Assembly (NCBI GenBank): GCA_023014485.1
Contig: JAJOZX010002712.1
Span: 1-64,000, forward strand
Reading direction: 5' to 3'
Length of the DNA stretch: 64,000 nucleotides
From: Bathynomus jamesi
Lineage: Eukaryota; Arthropoda; Malacostraca; Isopoda; Cirolanidae
This document shows, piece after piece, positions 11,033-21,928 of the stretch (position 1 is its first letter; each line of letters opens with the position of its first letter). The translations under genes were made by a program, and so were the position numbers. Under the pieces are notes generated by a model. The model was not told the DNA's origin. It made no database searches and saw nothing but the letters and a program-made list of their open reading frames with translations.

Positions 11033-12155
11033 CTTTGTGTAAATAGCTTATGTGAAGCGTGCTGGGACGATAAAGAAAATGAGGATACCATGCACCTCTT
11101 CTGAAATTGATTTCGGTTCTGAAGGGTACCAACCCTTCAGAATGGTAATAATAATCAGCCAATTTCCTATTTTGTTGAACATTTGCATAAAAAATTCGTC
11201 TTAAAAGCCAAGGATCCAAAGATTGTCAGCAATAGTTTATATCCCAACTGAATATAGTCAGCCATCAACAGTATAATCATATTTTATTTCCATAACTACT
11301 CATGACTACTCTGTCATAGTAAATAACCTTATTATGACTTAGGTAGTAGTGGTAATTCTGAGTGGCGGCCTCTAGCCACATACGTTAAACCTATCAGTGC
11401 GTCTAAGACCAGACTCTTCTGTTTCTGTCAATTCATTGTTTGTTTAAAGTATTTTGTTCTTTGTCTTTCTAGGTCTAGGGCATTAAAATAAATATTTGAG
11501 TTTGTTTAGCATTTCACATGAATTTCTCTCCTCTCCCTTAACCCATCCCCGCGTTCATTTTAGCCCCCTCTCTCCCTTTTCTCCTCCCTTCGTAATTCCC
11601 CACCCAACCTCGTTTCCTTCGACATAGCAACGCTTACCTCCATCCTCATTCCACTTCCTTCATTAAACATATTATCGCTTTTACTGTCCCTTCCTTCCAT
11701 TCTTCAATGCCAGCGTTCTTAAACCTAGCACATAAATTATGTAATATGGAATCTAACACCTTAAATCTCTACGCATTCATGTTACTTGAAGAAGACGCCT
11801 GACTTAGGAGAATCTAAGTGTTGAGAGTGGGCTTGGGAGTAGTCTATAGATTATTACAGATGACCTTGAACGCTCCAACTATTTAAAAATTATTATTTAT
11901 TACGCACATCATATGGCATAATACACACATGAATTTAAGTATCTCTTACACTATAGGAATGGAATTGAATCCTACCAGAGTTAAAAAGTCGCAAAATATG
12001 ATAGATTAGTTTGTATTAAGAGGTCACTAAGAGAAAAGGATTTGGGGTAGAGCGGAAGGCAGAGAGTATATTTTCCCAGAGTTTCGGTTATTATTAACGT
12101 TATATGGATACATTGCCGATGTCCCTGCTGAAGACCTCTGATGGGATGCGGTGTG

Positions 12156-12197
<42 letters not shown>

Positions 12198-12427
12198 AAA
12201 TCACATCTTTTAAATGGTTTGTGGGTAAGGGCTTCATGCATGTTATTTTAGTCCAGGGTAGTTTATGTGGAGGTGTTAACGTAACTTGCACTTGGGACTG
12301 TTAATTGTAAGACAACGACCATAGCTGGGACTGAGACAGGTTATCCCCTGCATACTCTATATATATCTATATACAGTATGTCTCTATATATAAATAGATC
12401 GAGTGATTAACACAAAAATAGATGTGG
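11033..12427. other. Intronic filler of the ZMYM-type hAT
   Basis: No gene is visible. A pyrimidine-rich stretch (11530-11700) and a (GA)n run at 12159-12193 are the only conspicuous features. The frames with long Ser-Leu runs come from the (GA)n tract. Confidence 0.6.
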
Positions 12428-12563
12428 ACGTCATTGATGGGGTTAGAGCAATTATGTGCACCAATCTGAACACACCTCCGCTGCCATAAGGACCGCCCAT
12501 TTTATACCTAACAGACTAGCTTGGGACGAGACAGAGGCGTGAGACTTCTTGTAAGCACTGTAC
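12428..12563. repeat. Inverted copy of intronic repeat
   Basis: This stretch is the reverse complement of 8478-8612, including the TGCGCACC/GGTGCACA-like core and the block near CAGTGCTTACAAGAAG. Both copies lie in the same presumed intron, about 3.9 kb apart, and could pair in RNA or DNA. Confidence 0.9.
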
Positions 12564-12585
12564 AAGACGCTAGCATAGATATTAG

Positions 12586-12945
12586 CAGTGGTGGGCACGC
12601 GCAACGATTTTTGTAGCGCCGCAACCGCAACTCTGCTGAAATAGTTGCGCCGCACCCGCAAGCGCAACCCTTTTCAAAAAGTTGCGCCGCAAGCGCAAGC
12701 GCAACCAAAAATGTTGCGCCGCAACTGCCCACCTTTGCATTTAACGTATATCTGCAGTGGTGGACACGCGCAACGATTTTTGTAGCGCCGCAGCCGCAAC
12801 CGCAACTCTGCTGAAATAGTTGCGCCGCACGCGCAAGCGCAACCCTTTTCAAAAAGTTGCGCCGCAAGCGCAAGCGCAAGCCCAACCAAAAATGTTGCGC
12901 CGCAAGTTGCGCCGCAAAAAGTTGCGGCGCAACTGCCCACCTTTG
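12586..12945. mobile_element. Dimeric hAT-type MITE with GTTGCGCCGCAA arrays
   Basis: Two head-to-tail copies (12586-12739 and 12755-12945) each start CAGTGGTGG(G/A)CACGCGCAAC and end CAACTGCCCACCTTTG. A single perfect duplication, GATATTAG, flanks the pair (12578-12585 and 12946-12953), so the dimer moved as one unit. The interior is almost entirely repeats of GTTGCGCCGC and GCAAGCGCAA. Confidence 0.9.
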
Positions 12946-13279
12946 GATATTAGTATCATTTACCAGTATTAAATTACTATATGTCCTCTCGTCTGATAAC
13001 AAGGAGAGCTAAATTGGTTAGCTTGTACAAAATGACACAATCATATGAATAATGTTTAACCTATCATAAGCATAATGTAAATAAATGAATTTGGGAAAAG
13101 CATAAAGTTACAAAGGACGTGTTTATATTTCAAATGATATAATAGTTAATACTAAAAACCAAGGACACAAATCCAGGTGAAGTTGTACTAATCATAACCA
13201 TGAGAATGATTATGTTTAACCCATGATAAGCATACTGTAAATAAATAAGTTGATTCTTGTCTGCTCTATATCCTTTCAG

Positions 13280-14822
13280 ATGCACCTGAAGGATCCTCCT
13301 GTGCTGAACCTGCTGATCAAGGCACATCGATTCCACCCATCCAGACAGATGCAGAACCAATTGATCCTGCTGAATGGCCTTCTGTCCTGAATGATAAGAT
13401 GAGGACAGAATTTGTTAGGCGGGTCATACCAGGTAACACCTGACTTCATCTTTCCTAGGAGAGAGGATGGAAGAAAATGCCACCACCAATACTTGAATAG
13501 AGTCTTGGTAAATGGAGAAAATGAAGAGAAGTTGGCCGATGTATTCACGGAAAAACAACAGCCTCTTCTGCTTCTGCTACAAGCTGTTCTCGACAAGACT
13601 TTGCTTTAATAAAGGGAGGACTGCAGAGGACAGTCGTATGATAACGGAGGCAACATGAGGGGCAAAAACAAGGGAGTCCAAGCCAGGCTGCTGGAAAAGA
13701 ATCCACGGGTTCTGTTTGTGCCATGTGGGGCTCATACATTAAATCTGGTGGTAGCTGATGCTGCTAAAAGCTCCACAGATGCCACTGGCTATTTTGGCAT
13801 CTTGCAGAAGCTCTACATCCTGTTCTCGGCTTCTACACAAAGATGGGCTATCCTGAAGAACCATGTTAACTTGACTTTAAAATCATGGTCAGAGACAAGG
13901 TGGGAAAGCAAGGTGGGAAAGCAAGGTACTAAGCAGCATCAGTGAGAGAGGCACTCATTGAGGTGAGGGGTCAAACCACTGACCATATGGTAAAGATTGA
14001 GGCCCAGTCTTTGGCAGAGGAGATAGGGTCATACCAGTTTTCAATCTGCACTGTGGTGTGGTATGACTCCTAAGCCACATACAGCAAGTCAGTAAACTAA
14101 TTCAGTCTCCGTCAGTGCAGTTGGATGTGACTGTCAATCTGCTAAGGAAAACTGAAACAACTCTCAGCACTTACAGAACAACAGGCTTTGTGGCTGCACA
14201 AACCTCAGCCATGGACATGTGTGAAGACATGAATGTGGAGGCTGTTCTCCAGCAAAAGAGGCTGAGGTCCACAAAGCGGCACTTCTCGTATGAGTCCCCT
14301 GATGAGCCCATCAATGACACACTTAAAAATTTGGAGGTGACTTTTTCAATGTGGTGGTGGATGCTGCTATCTCATCACTTCATGAAAGATTGCAGACCTT
14401 GGAAGAAGTGAAAGACAAGTTTGGAGTGCTCTCAAACTTCCAAAACTTGTCAAATGAGGAGATGACAGAGCAATCAGAAACACTTAGCAACACTTTAAAC
14501 TGTCGAGGACATTCTGATCTAGATGGTAGGGAGTTGGCACAGGAATTAAAGAATTTGCCTGAACTACCATCTACGAGCATGACAGCACTTCAGCTGCTGA
14601 CGTTTATCCATGAAAAGCAGCTCACAGAGATCACAACCTCTGGGTCGCCCTCACCCTTCCAATGACAGTGGGTGGAGGGGAGAAGAGCTTTTCCAAGCTC
14701 AAAGCTCATCAAGACTTAGTCAGACCAGTAAGATCTCGGGTGTCATCAGCATTAACCATGCGGTTTCTGAACCTATGATGACATCATTGATGAATTTGCA
14801 TCAAGGAAGACAGGAGGTGTGA
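13280..14822 (+). pseudogene. ZMYM/TTF-type hAT transposase, main part (decayed)
   Basis: The exon starts after CCTTTCAG with DAPEGSSCAEPADQG and continues WPSVLNDKMRTEFVRR to a GTAACA donor. Next come FPRREDGRKCHHQYLNR (TTF-type region) and a decayed zinc-finger block. SYDNGGNMRGKNKGVQARLL at about 13638 is the 'YDNG-NM-GK' block with a catalytic aspartate. VPCGAHTLNLVVADAA near 13720 provides the CxxH motif and SETRWESK the insertion-domain tryptophan. The C-terminus keeps FGVLSNFQNL and LTLPMTVGGGEKSFSKLK (hATC). Many frameshifts and an internal deletion before the YDNG block show it is inactive. Confidence 0.85.
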
Positions 14823-16040
14823 AAAAACTATATAGGGCTATGGGTTGATTGCCTGATACCCTCATCCGTTGGAAATTTCCAGCAGATTTCAGTGGAGAGT
14901 TAAACGACAAAAGCCCTATGTTTTTTCGTTAGAGAGTTATGAATATGTAGGTCTTTAAAGGACCTCTTTATATTTAATTGCTTATGGTAATTTTTGCGTC
15001 GGGATTTTAGATGCCTATATGTGAACGAAAAGAAATTGTCCCACCTTATTTTTGCTGGGCCTTAGTTTGCTTCGATGTAGGGCGTTACGATCTTTTTCGG
15101 TGTAGGGCCGCCACGATGGAGTTACGCGATGAGTTAACTTGATGTAATAAATATAGGCAGTCACAATATAAACACTAAGGTATAGGCCTATCCTTTCTGT
15201 AAGTATTAAGTTTATTATAAGGAATTCACTCAGAACTTTAGGGAAGACAAAAGCACATCCTCCCTGTTTAAAGCGTTCGCTGTACATTAAACAGCCCCGA
15301 GAGCCGTTCCTTCGCGTTGTATTTTCATTATTTGCCGATCTGGCAAAATTTTGTTTGGTCTACTTCTCTGTGGTAGACTAAACAATAAATTGGGTTTTCT
15401 TGTTGCTATGTGAGGCTCGATTCATACAGACAGGTTCTTTGTACGTATGGCAATTATTTCATTCCCAATAGGCTATGTCGCCAATCCCGAGGCAATTTTG
15501 TATAGATATTTAATCAATTAATTAATAATTTATATTTAATTATGAAATAAAGGTACCACATATGACACTATGTTGTGAGCGCGTATAGTTTTTACATAGG
15601 AGGATCAGGTTTTAATAGGAAAACAACTAGACCTAAAACTTCCAAACCAAATTTAAAATTCAGTTATTTGCTAGCTGGCTATCTTATTCCTTTATTAAGC
15701 TCCAATGTGTGATTTATTAGTGTTTTTTATTCATCTATTTTGTGTGTAATATACATTGGAATATTATTTTGTTTACAATATATTTGGGAATCTTTATTGA
15801 GTGTAGTGTAGGAAGTACAAGATTTCTTTGTAGTTTTTGTTTCAAGACAACTTGTTCTTACTTGAAGCTAAGAACAATAAATGAAGGAGGTGCTTTGTGT
15901 TTTGAGACAATGTGTTCAGTATGTTTTATTGCGGCAGAGGTTATGCACCGGGGGGGTGGGGTAGTGTGCTGTTGACAGATGAAGGGCACCTTTGCATGAT
16001 CTCGCCTAGGGCGCCAAAAATGCCAGGACCGCCACTATTT
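14823..16040. other. 3' region of the ZMYM-type hAT
   Basis: No coding region is recognisable. A G-run near 15950 and the CTAGGGCGCCAAAAATGCCA sequence just inside the right terminal repeat mirror GCCTAAGGCGCCAATTGG at the left end (about 7577). Confidence 0.6.
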
Positions 16041-16308
16041 GTACTTAACATTTGTAAATTAGGCTGCTATCTTCGTACAATGACTATAAATCACCTGATG
16101 TATGCAGGTGATTTAGTTTTGATTTCTCCATCTGTAAAAGGGCTCAGCACACTTTTGAAAGTTTGTGAATTATATATTTACCCTACATTATTATGTAAGC
16201 ATTACTGTAGTCTATAACAACAAAATTTATGGTTTAGCATGTGCAATCCAATGTTGGTCTCGATAAGATGGTTCACATTTGGGGATAAATGGGGGATTTA
16301 TGACACAC
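16041..16308 (+). mobile_element. LINE-A segment 4: RT catalytic region
   Basis: After the GTACTTAA duplication the RT reading resumes with LRTMTINHLMYAGDLVLISP. YAGD stands where YADD would be, so one catalytic aspartate is replaced, and the copy is dead. The reading continues through KGLSTLLKVCELY. It ends at the CCTGTAGT duplication (16309-16316). Confidence 0.75.
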
Positions 16309-16316
16309 CCTGTAGT

Positions 16317-16898
16317 CAGACCCGGATCTAGGGGTGGGCTATGTGGGCTGCAGCCACGGGCCCCGCATTTGAGGGGGGCCTCCAAATTTGGAGAAGTTTT
16401 CCCCAATGTCTTAAATGCATACAGAATGTACTTGTCATTGATGGTGACCAATTGTACCGGCGGACGGAGTTTTCTAAGTTAAAGCGACTGAAATGTTGCA
16501 CACGTTCAACAATGAAGCAAAAGCGATTACAGTCACTGGCAATTCTCTGTGTTGAACATGCTCTGGCCAAAGAAGTCGATTTTCGAAATATTATTAATGA
16601 ATTTGCACAAAAAAAGGCTCGTCGGTTCAATCGGTTGCCAGCTCATAAACAGTAGGTAGGTGTATAAAATTATTAATTCAGGAAAATATAATATGTAAAA
16701 TAAAGTAAAATTGTAAAGTAAAGTAATATGTTTGTTCTGAAAACTAAATAAATAAAGTAAAGTAATATGTTTGTTCTGAAAACCTTTAATTTTCCTCGTA
16801 AACAAAGCTTATAATCCTTATATAATAAAAATTGTAGCCAAGGGGGCCCCCCAAAAAAAAATTAGCCACGGGCCCCCATTCTTCTAGATCCGGGCCTG
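16317..16898. mobile_element. 582-bp hAT deletion derivative keeping the hATC end
   Basis: Ends CAGACCCGGATCTAGG and its partner (complement CAGGCCCGGATCTAG) are inverted. The perfect 8-bp duplication CCTGTAGT flanks it (16309-16316 and 16899-16906). The interior keeps a C-terminal transposase scrap on the plus strand, with RLQSLAILCVEHALAKEVDF followed by FAQKKARR near 16520-16630. This is the usual ZMYM-type hAT ending. Confidence 0.93.
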
Positions 16899-19121
16899 CC
16901 TGTAGTAAGAAAACCATACGTGATAGGGAAAAACTAACTATATTTTTGAGATCAGCGCACTCAAATTATATAGAACCACCAACTAGTTTGTAAAAATCGA
17001 TCGACAAGTTTTGAAATGTGTACTGGTGTAATCGTTGTTAATTTTCTTGAGGAGAGCTTTCTTATTCAAAAGGTTGGGGAACCTGCGAGGTTAGACAGTA
17101 TTTTAGATTTAGTAATAACTACGGATGATAGGCTAATTACTGATCTTCAAGCAATAGAACCGTTAAGCAATAGCGATCACAATATGGTAGAGTTTGTCCT
17201 CTCAGTAAGTCACTCAAAACCAACTCTACTAAAATTCCTAACTTCCAGCACGCAGACACTTGTAAATTTCGAAATAAATTGTCACACGTCAATTGGGAAA
17301 ACGTAATGGGGAACTCCAACGCAAAACTAATGTGGGAATCGTTCGAAACAGTATTTAGGACTTAAATGAGGAATGTGTACCGTAAAAAAATTAAGCGTGC
17401 GAAAGTAAACAAGCCCTTGTGGTTTACTTCTAGAGTAGGAGACATTATAAAGAGTAGAGATAGGACTTATAGGCTACATAAGTGCGATAAAGACAATTTG
17501 TGGTTACGAAACAACTACATATCCCTAAGGCGTGAAGCGAAAAGTGTAATAAAAAAGTCCAAGCGCGAATTTGAAATCTCCATAGCTCGTGACGGTAAAG
17601 AAAACCCCAAGCGATTCTTTCAATACGTCAACAATAGATATCCAGTGAAAAGTGTCTTGGGGCCGTTGAAAAATGTTAACGGAGATCTAATTTCTGAAAA
17701 CAAAGAAATGGCTACCTTGCTAAATGAATTTTTTACATCAGTTTTTACTATAGAAGATGTAACGAATATCCCTACTGTCATAGACATAATACCTTTTGGT
17801 AATGGTAATATTTTGGATAATATTGTGGTTAGTGAAGGGTTGGTAATGCCCTTTATTTTGATAAAATTAAAACGCATAAATCACTGGGGCTGGATTCCAT
17901 ATATCCCAGACAACTAAAAGAATTAAAAGATAGCATTGTTGTGCCGCTAACAAAGATTTTTAATGCGTCTATTTCTGAGGGGTGCGTACCAGATAATTTC
18001 AAGTTGGCAAACGTAGCACCTATCTTTAAGAAAGGCGATAAAGGTGCGGCGGGAAATTATAGGCCATCAAGTTTAACGTCTGTTGTAGGTAAGCTACTGG
18101 AATCAATAATTAGGGATCGTATAGTCGAACACTTAGAATTGCATAAACTAGTTAGAAATACGCAGCACGGTTTTAGGCGAAACAAATCTTGCTTAACTAA
18201 TCTTTTAGAATCTTTTCAAAGAGTGGTTGACGTTTATGAGAAATCGGGTGGTTGATGTAGTGGATTTAGATTTTCAAAAAGCATTTGACACCGTGCCGCA
18301 CGAAAGACTCATTGAAAAAACTAAGGCTCATGGAATCAGGGGTGTAGTAATAAATTGGATAGAAGAGTGGTTGCTAGGTAGGAAACAGAGGGTGGTCGTT
18401 GATGGAGCGGAGTCGTCTTGGGCTAATGTAGCGAGTGGCACTCCTCAGGGTTCTGTATTGGACCCCTTGCTTTTTCTTATATATATATTATATATTAACG
18501 ATTTAGATGTCGGCCTAGTCAGTACAGTTTCAAAGTTTGCGGATGACACGAAGCTGGGTGGTAGGGCGATTAATGACGAGGATAGAGGTAAAATCCAGGA
18601 AGATCTGAATAAAATCGTTGATTGGTCAGTCACATGGCAAATGAGATTTAACGTTGATAAGTGCAAATTTTTGCATGTAGTTTCGCGTAACGGTAATTTT
18701 GCGTATAATATGCCAGGGAAAGAGTTAACAAGCGTAGAACAGGAAAGAGAGTTAGGAGTTATAGTCACTGGTGATTTAAAAGTAGCGAAACAAATTACAG
18801 CAGCGGTCAATAAGGCGAACAAAGTGTTAGGTTTCATAGCTCGGAATTTTGAGTACAAATCGCGCGATATTATAGTTCCTCTTTATAAATCATTAGTTAG
18901 ACCCCATTTGGAGTACGCGGTCCAATTTTGGAATCCGCATATGCGCAAAGATATAGACAAAATCGAAAGTTCAAAGACGAGCAACTAAGATGATTCCGTC
19001 GCTTAGGTCAAAGTCATACGAGGATAGGCTTAAGGAGTTAAAATTGACTACACTCGAGACTAGGAGGCTAAGGGATGATCTAATCCAGGTTTTCAAAATT
19101 ATGAATGGGTTCGATAACGTA

Positions 19122-20465
19122 CAGGGTGGGCGAGAAGTCACCGTACACCAACCAATCTGCAATCATAATCAATCATAATTAATCTGAATCACTTACGTAC
19201 TTCGTGGTAACATGTCCAGTGGATCCGTATGTGCACCTTGATGCTGGACACACAAGCGGATGCGCCTCCATGTCCTCTGTGACATGCGTCTGAGCATTTG
19301 TGGAGTAATGGTGCGAAAGGCGTCTTCCACAGCTCTGCGCAACTCTTCGTTGGTGTTGTAGCGACGCGCAGCCACTACTCCCTTGATAATACCCAACAAC
19401 GAATTGTCAGGGGTGGTAAGGTCAGGACTACGTGGTGGCCATGGTAATGGTGCCGGAGATGTCGGTGAACCACGGCCAATCCAGCGGCCTGCAAAATGTT
19501 CGTTCAAAACGTCGCGCACAGAAAGAGCAAAGTGTGGGTGCCCCATCGTGCTGCAGCCACACGTCATCCATGAGTCCCCTATCTCTGAGCTGAGGTGAGA
19601 GCCACGTCTCCAACATTGCCGAATAAGATGCCGCGTTCACGGATCCATCGAAAAAGTAAGGTCCAATCAAATGACCTGATGTCATACCCGCCCATATCAT
19701 CACATGCGGTGGATTGTGTTCCAGCTTCTGCGTGAAATGGTGATTTTCTTTTGATCAGAACACCACATTTCTGTCGCGCGAACTGCGATAGATGGCACAT
19801 TCATCACTGAAAAAAACCTTTGAGCGGGATACGGCACTTGGGAATGTGTCCAACAGAGCACGGCATGATTCATAACGCCGATCGATGCCGGCATCTGACA
19901 GTTCATTCACGAAAGTTGGGCGATACGGCCTCACTTTCAGGTCTTTCTTCATGTGATCTCGCATCGTTGACCGTGGCACACCAAGCTCTGATGATCGTTT
20001 CCGCGTCGACTTAATTGGGGAACGTTCAATGGAAGCGGCAATCGCTGCACATGTTTCCAAGCGCGTTGTCTTTCTCCCACTCCGCGGCCTGTCTTTAACG
20101 CTTCCAAGAGCGAACGCACGTTTTTCCCAATCAAGCAGTGTCGCTCTTCGTGGTGGAGCCTTATTGAACCATTCCCGAAACACAGCCATCACCTGCATCA
20201 TTGTTTGTCCCTTGTGCGGTCTCTCATGCACCCACACACTTGCCACCAACCGCTCCCCAACAGAGTAACTGCTTGTGTCAACCATACCGACAACACCACA
20301 ACTAAATTCCATGGGTACGGCTGTCACGTACGCACTATCTTCGACACTTGCCAGACTGCCATTGTACATAGTAGTGTGTGCTGTGCTGTGCTGCTGTGCT
20401 GTGTAAACTCAAATTGATTTCGGGTGCGTATCGTGCGGGTGTACGGTGACTTCTCGCCCACCCTG
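19122..20465. mobile_element. Mariner-type transposon in the CR1-like LINE
   Basis: The 27-28 bp terminal repeat starting CAGGGTGGGCGAGAAGTCAC (19122) is inverted at the right end (20465). TA flanks both sides (19120-19121 and 20466-20467). The LINE reading (FKIMNGFDNV, then a DR-rich tail) continues across the TA, so excision in silico restores the host reading. Confidence 0.95.
19193..20369 (-). pseudogene. Mariner-superfamily transposase, DD41D-like spacing
   Basis: The reading starts at 20369 (MYNGSLASVEDSAYV). It has a first helix-turn-helix (GQTMMQVMAVFREWFNKAPP), a GRP-like hinge DRPRSGRKTT and a second one (STRKRSSELGVPRSTMRDHM). VFFSDECAIY carries the first aspartate, PPHVMIWAGMTSGHLIGP is the conserved strand, VWLQHDGAPT the second aspartate and PPRSPDLTTPDNSL the third. 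Reading across the shifts, about 41 residues separate the second aspartate from the D of SPDL, as in DD41D mariner relatives. Frameshifts near 19790 and 19570 inactivate it. Confidence 0.88.
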
Positions 20466-20687
20466 TAGATAGAGATAGCTTTTTCGAAATATCTCAATAT
20501 AATAGGACTAGAAATAACGGGTGTAAGTTAACAAGTAGAAGATTCGAGACAACAGTTGCCAAAAACTTTTTTACGCATAGAATAGTAAATAGCTTGAATA
20601 GTTTGCCAGTAGAAGTAATTAGTAGCACGTCTGTAAACATGTTTAAAAATCGATTAGACGCATATGTTGATAGATTGGGTATAGTTT

Positions 20688-21586
20688 AAGGTAGTAAAAT
20701 TAAGGCTTTGTGGTGATAAGATCCCACAGCTCAACACAAGTGTTGTGGGATATAGGGAGGCAGCATCTTGGGTTAGGGGATACTCTCTGTCCTTACACAC
20801 CCCATTTAGAGAGATTCCTCTGCCAAGCAGTGCCACCCATAGTACTGAGAGGTATTGAAAAACTCATGATCTTCACTTGCCCGACAAATACCTTTAAATG
20901 GGAGACCCAAAATGGGTGCACACATATTTCTACATTACTGTACAGTCTTTACAGCCACACCTACACTTTTCCTCCTAAGTATATATATTGTAATGTATAT
21001 GGTTGTAAATTGTGACTTGGTCCGCAATTGATATGGACCATGATTTATTTTTGGTTGGCAAGGTACTGGTATTGATGGGTACTGTAATGAAATTGACTGG
21101 ATTCTTTGGATCTGATATATTTGCATGTCAGTTATAAATAGATAGTCTATAGTGTATAACATATTTATAGATAGTAGCCTATTATGACTTTGATCCTCTG
21201 GATACAGAGATTCTATCTTTAGTTTTAAATTGATAATTAGTTAGTTTTAAATTGATAATTAGTTTTAAATTGATAATTAATTAGTTCTGTAAAAATTGGT
21301 TGTTGCCAATGTACAGGCAGTTTTTACATAGTAGAGCCGCCTCGATGGGCCAAGGTGGCCCCTAGTGTGCCCACTGTGGAAGTTTCTTATGTTCTTATTC
21401 CACGTAAAATTGTAGGTCCCCTCCGCCACCACGGAGGACATGCACAATACACAATTACGAACAGTTAGGTAGACCAGCCATGAGTGGATCCTAGGGTCTT
21501 TGTTGGTCTGAAACATTATAACATATTCATACACATGATCCATCAATTCCCTGATTAGTATGTTGTACATGATTGGAAGACAATCC
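20688..21586. other. CR1-like 3' region and unassigned sequence
   Basis: After the LINE stop no gene is visible. TTTCTTATGTTCTTATT at about 21383-21399 resembles the short 3' repeats of CR1 elements, suggesting the LINE 3' end lies there and unrelated sequence is inserted between 20710 and 21300. GTTTTAAATTGATAATTA is repeated three times at 21220-21280. Confidence 0.45.
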
Positions 21587-21595
21587 AAGTGTCAT

Positions 21596-21863
21596 TAGGC
21601 CTGTTCAAAAATAAACTTTTTCTTATTTTCATAGGTTTCTGTACATTTTCCCATGCTTTTTGACCTGAAAAAGCCGAAAATCACAACTATTTTGACCTAG
21701 GATGTTGGGAAGCATTGCCGCATGGAGCTTCAAATTTTCTGCCTTGAAATCGGCCAAAGCGCCAATTCCGGGGTCCCTTGAATTATGTTTTGCACTTTAA
21801 CTTTTGATCTAAACAAGATAGAGCAACAAATTAGGTATCAAATGAAAGAGCATAAAATTAGTA

Positions 21864-21896
<33 letters not shown>

Positions 21897-21897
21897 T

Positions 21898-21928
<31 letters not shown>

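Larger units (their letters stand above)
7541..16040. mobile_element. 8.5 kb ZMYM/TTF-type hAT transposon with nested insertions
   Basis: The left end ACAGTGGTGGTCCTGG (7541) matches the right end, whose complement is AAATAGTGGCGGTCCTGG (ending 16040). GTACCTAA (7533-7540) and GTACTTAA (16041-16048) form an 8-bp target duplication with one mismatch. LINE-A stops at the left edge and resumes at the right. Coding pieces of a TTF/ZMYM1-like hAT transposase lie at 7942-8474 and 13280-14822. The 4.8 kb between them behaves as an intron stuffed with MITEs, a Tc1-like gene and a tandem duplication. Confidence 0.85.
17016..20687 (+). pseudogene. CR1-like LINE, endonuclease end plus reverse transcriptase
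   Basis: The reading begins in the endonuclease tail (ILDLVITTDDRLITDL, SNSDHNMVEF) and passes through the linker (KPLWFTSRVGDIIKSRDRTY, KNPKRFFQYVN). RT blocks follow: NYRPSSLTSVVGKLLE, QHGFRRNKSCLTNLLES, DFQKAFDTVPHERL, SGTPQGSVLDPLLFLIY, KFADDTKLGG and FNVDKCKFLHV. The tail ERELGVIVTGDLKV, LYKSLVRPHLEYAVQFWNP, IPSLRSKSYEDRL and FKNRLDAYVDRLGIV is typical of CR1/L2-like elements. It stops at 20685-20687. Frameshifts occur near 17310, 17860, 17920 and 18240, and a mariner element splits it at 19121. The catalytic FADD is intact. Confidence 0.88.

Noticed and set aside
12508..13002. Ala/Cys/Gly-rich minus-strand frames
   Set aside because: Translations of GTTGCGCCGC arrays in a dimeric MITE.
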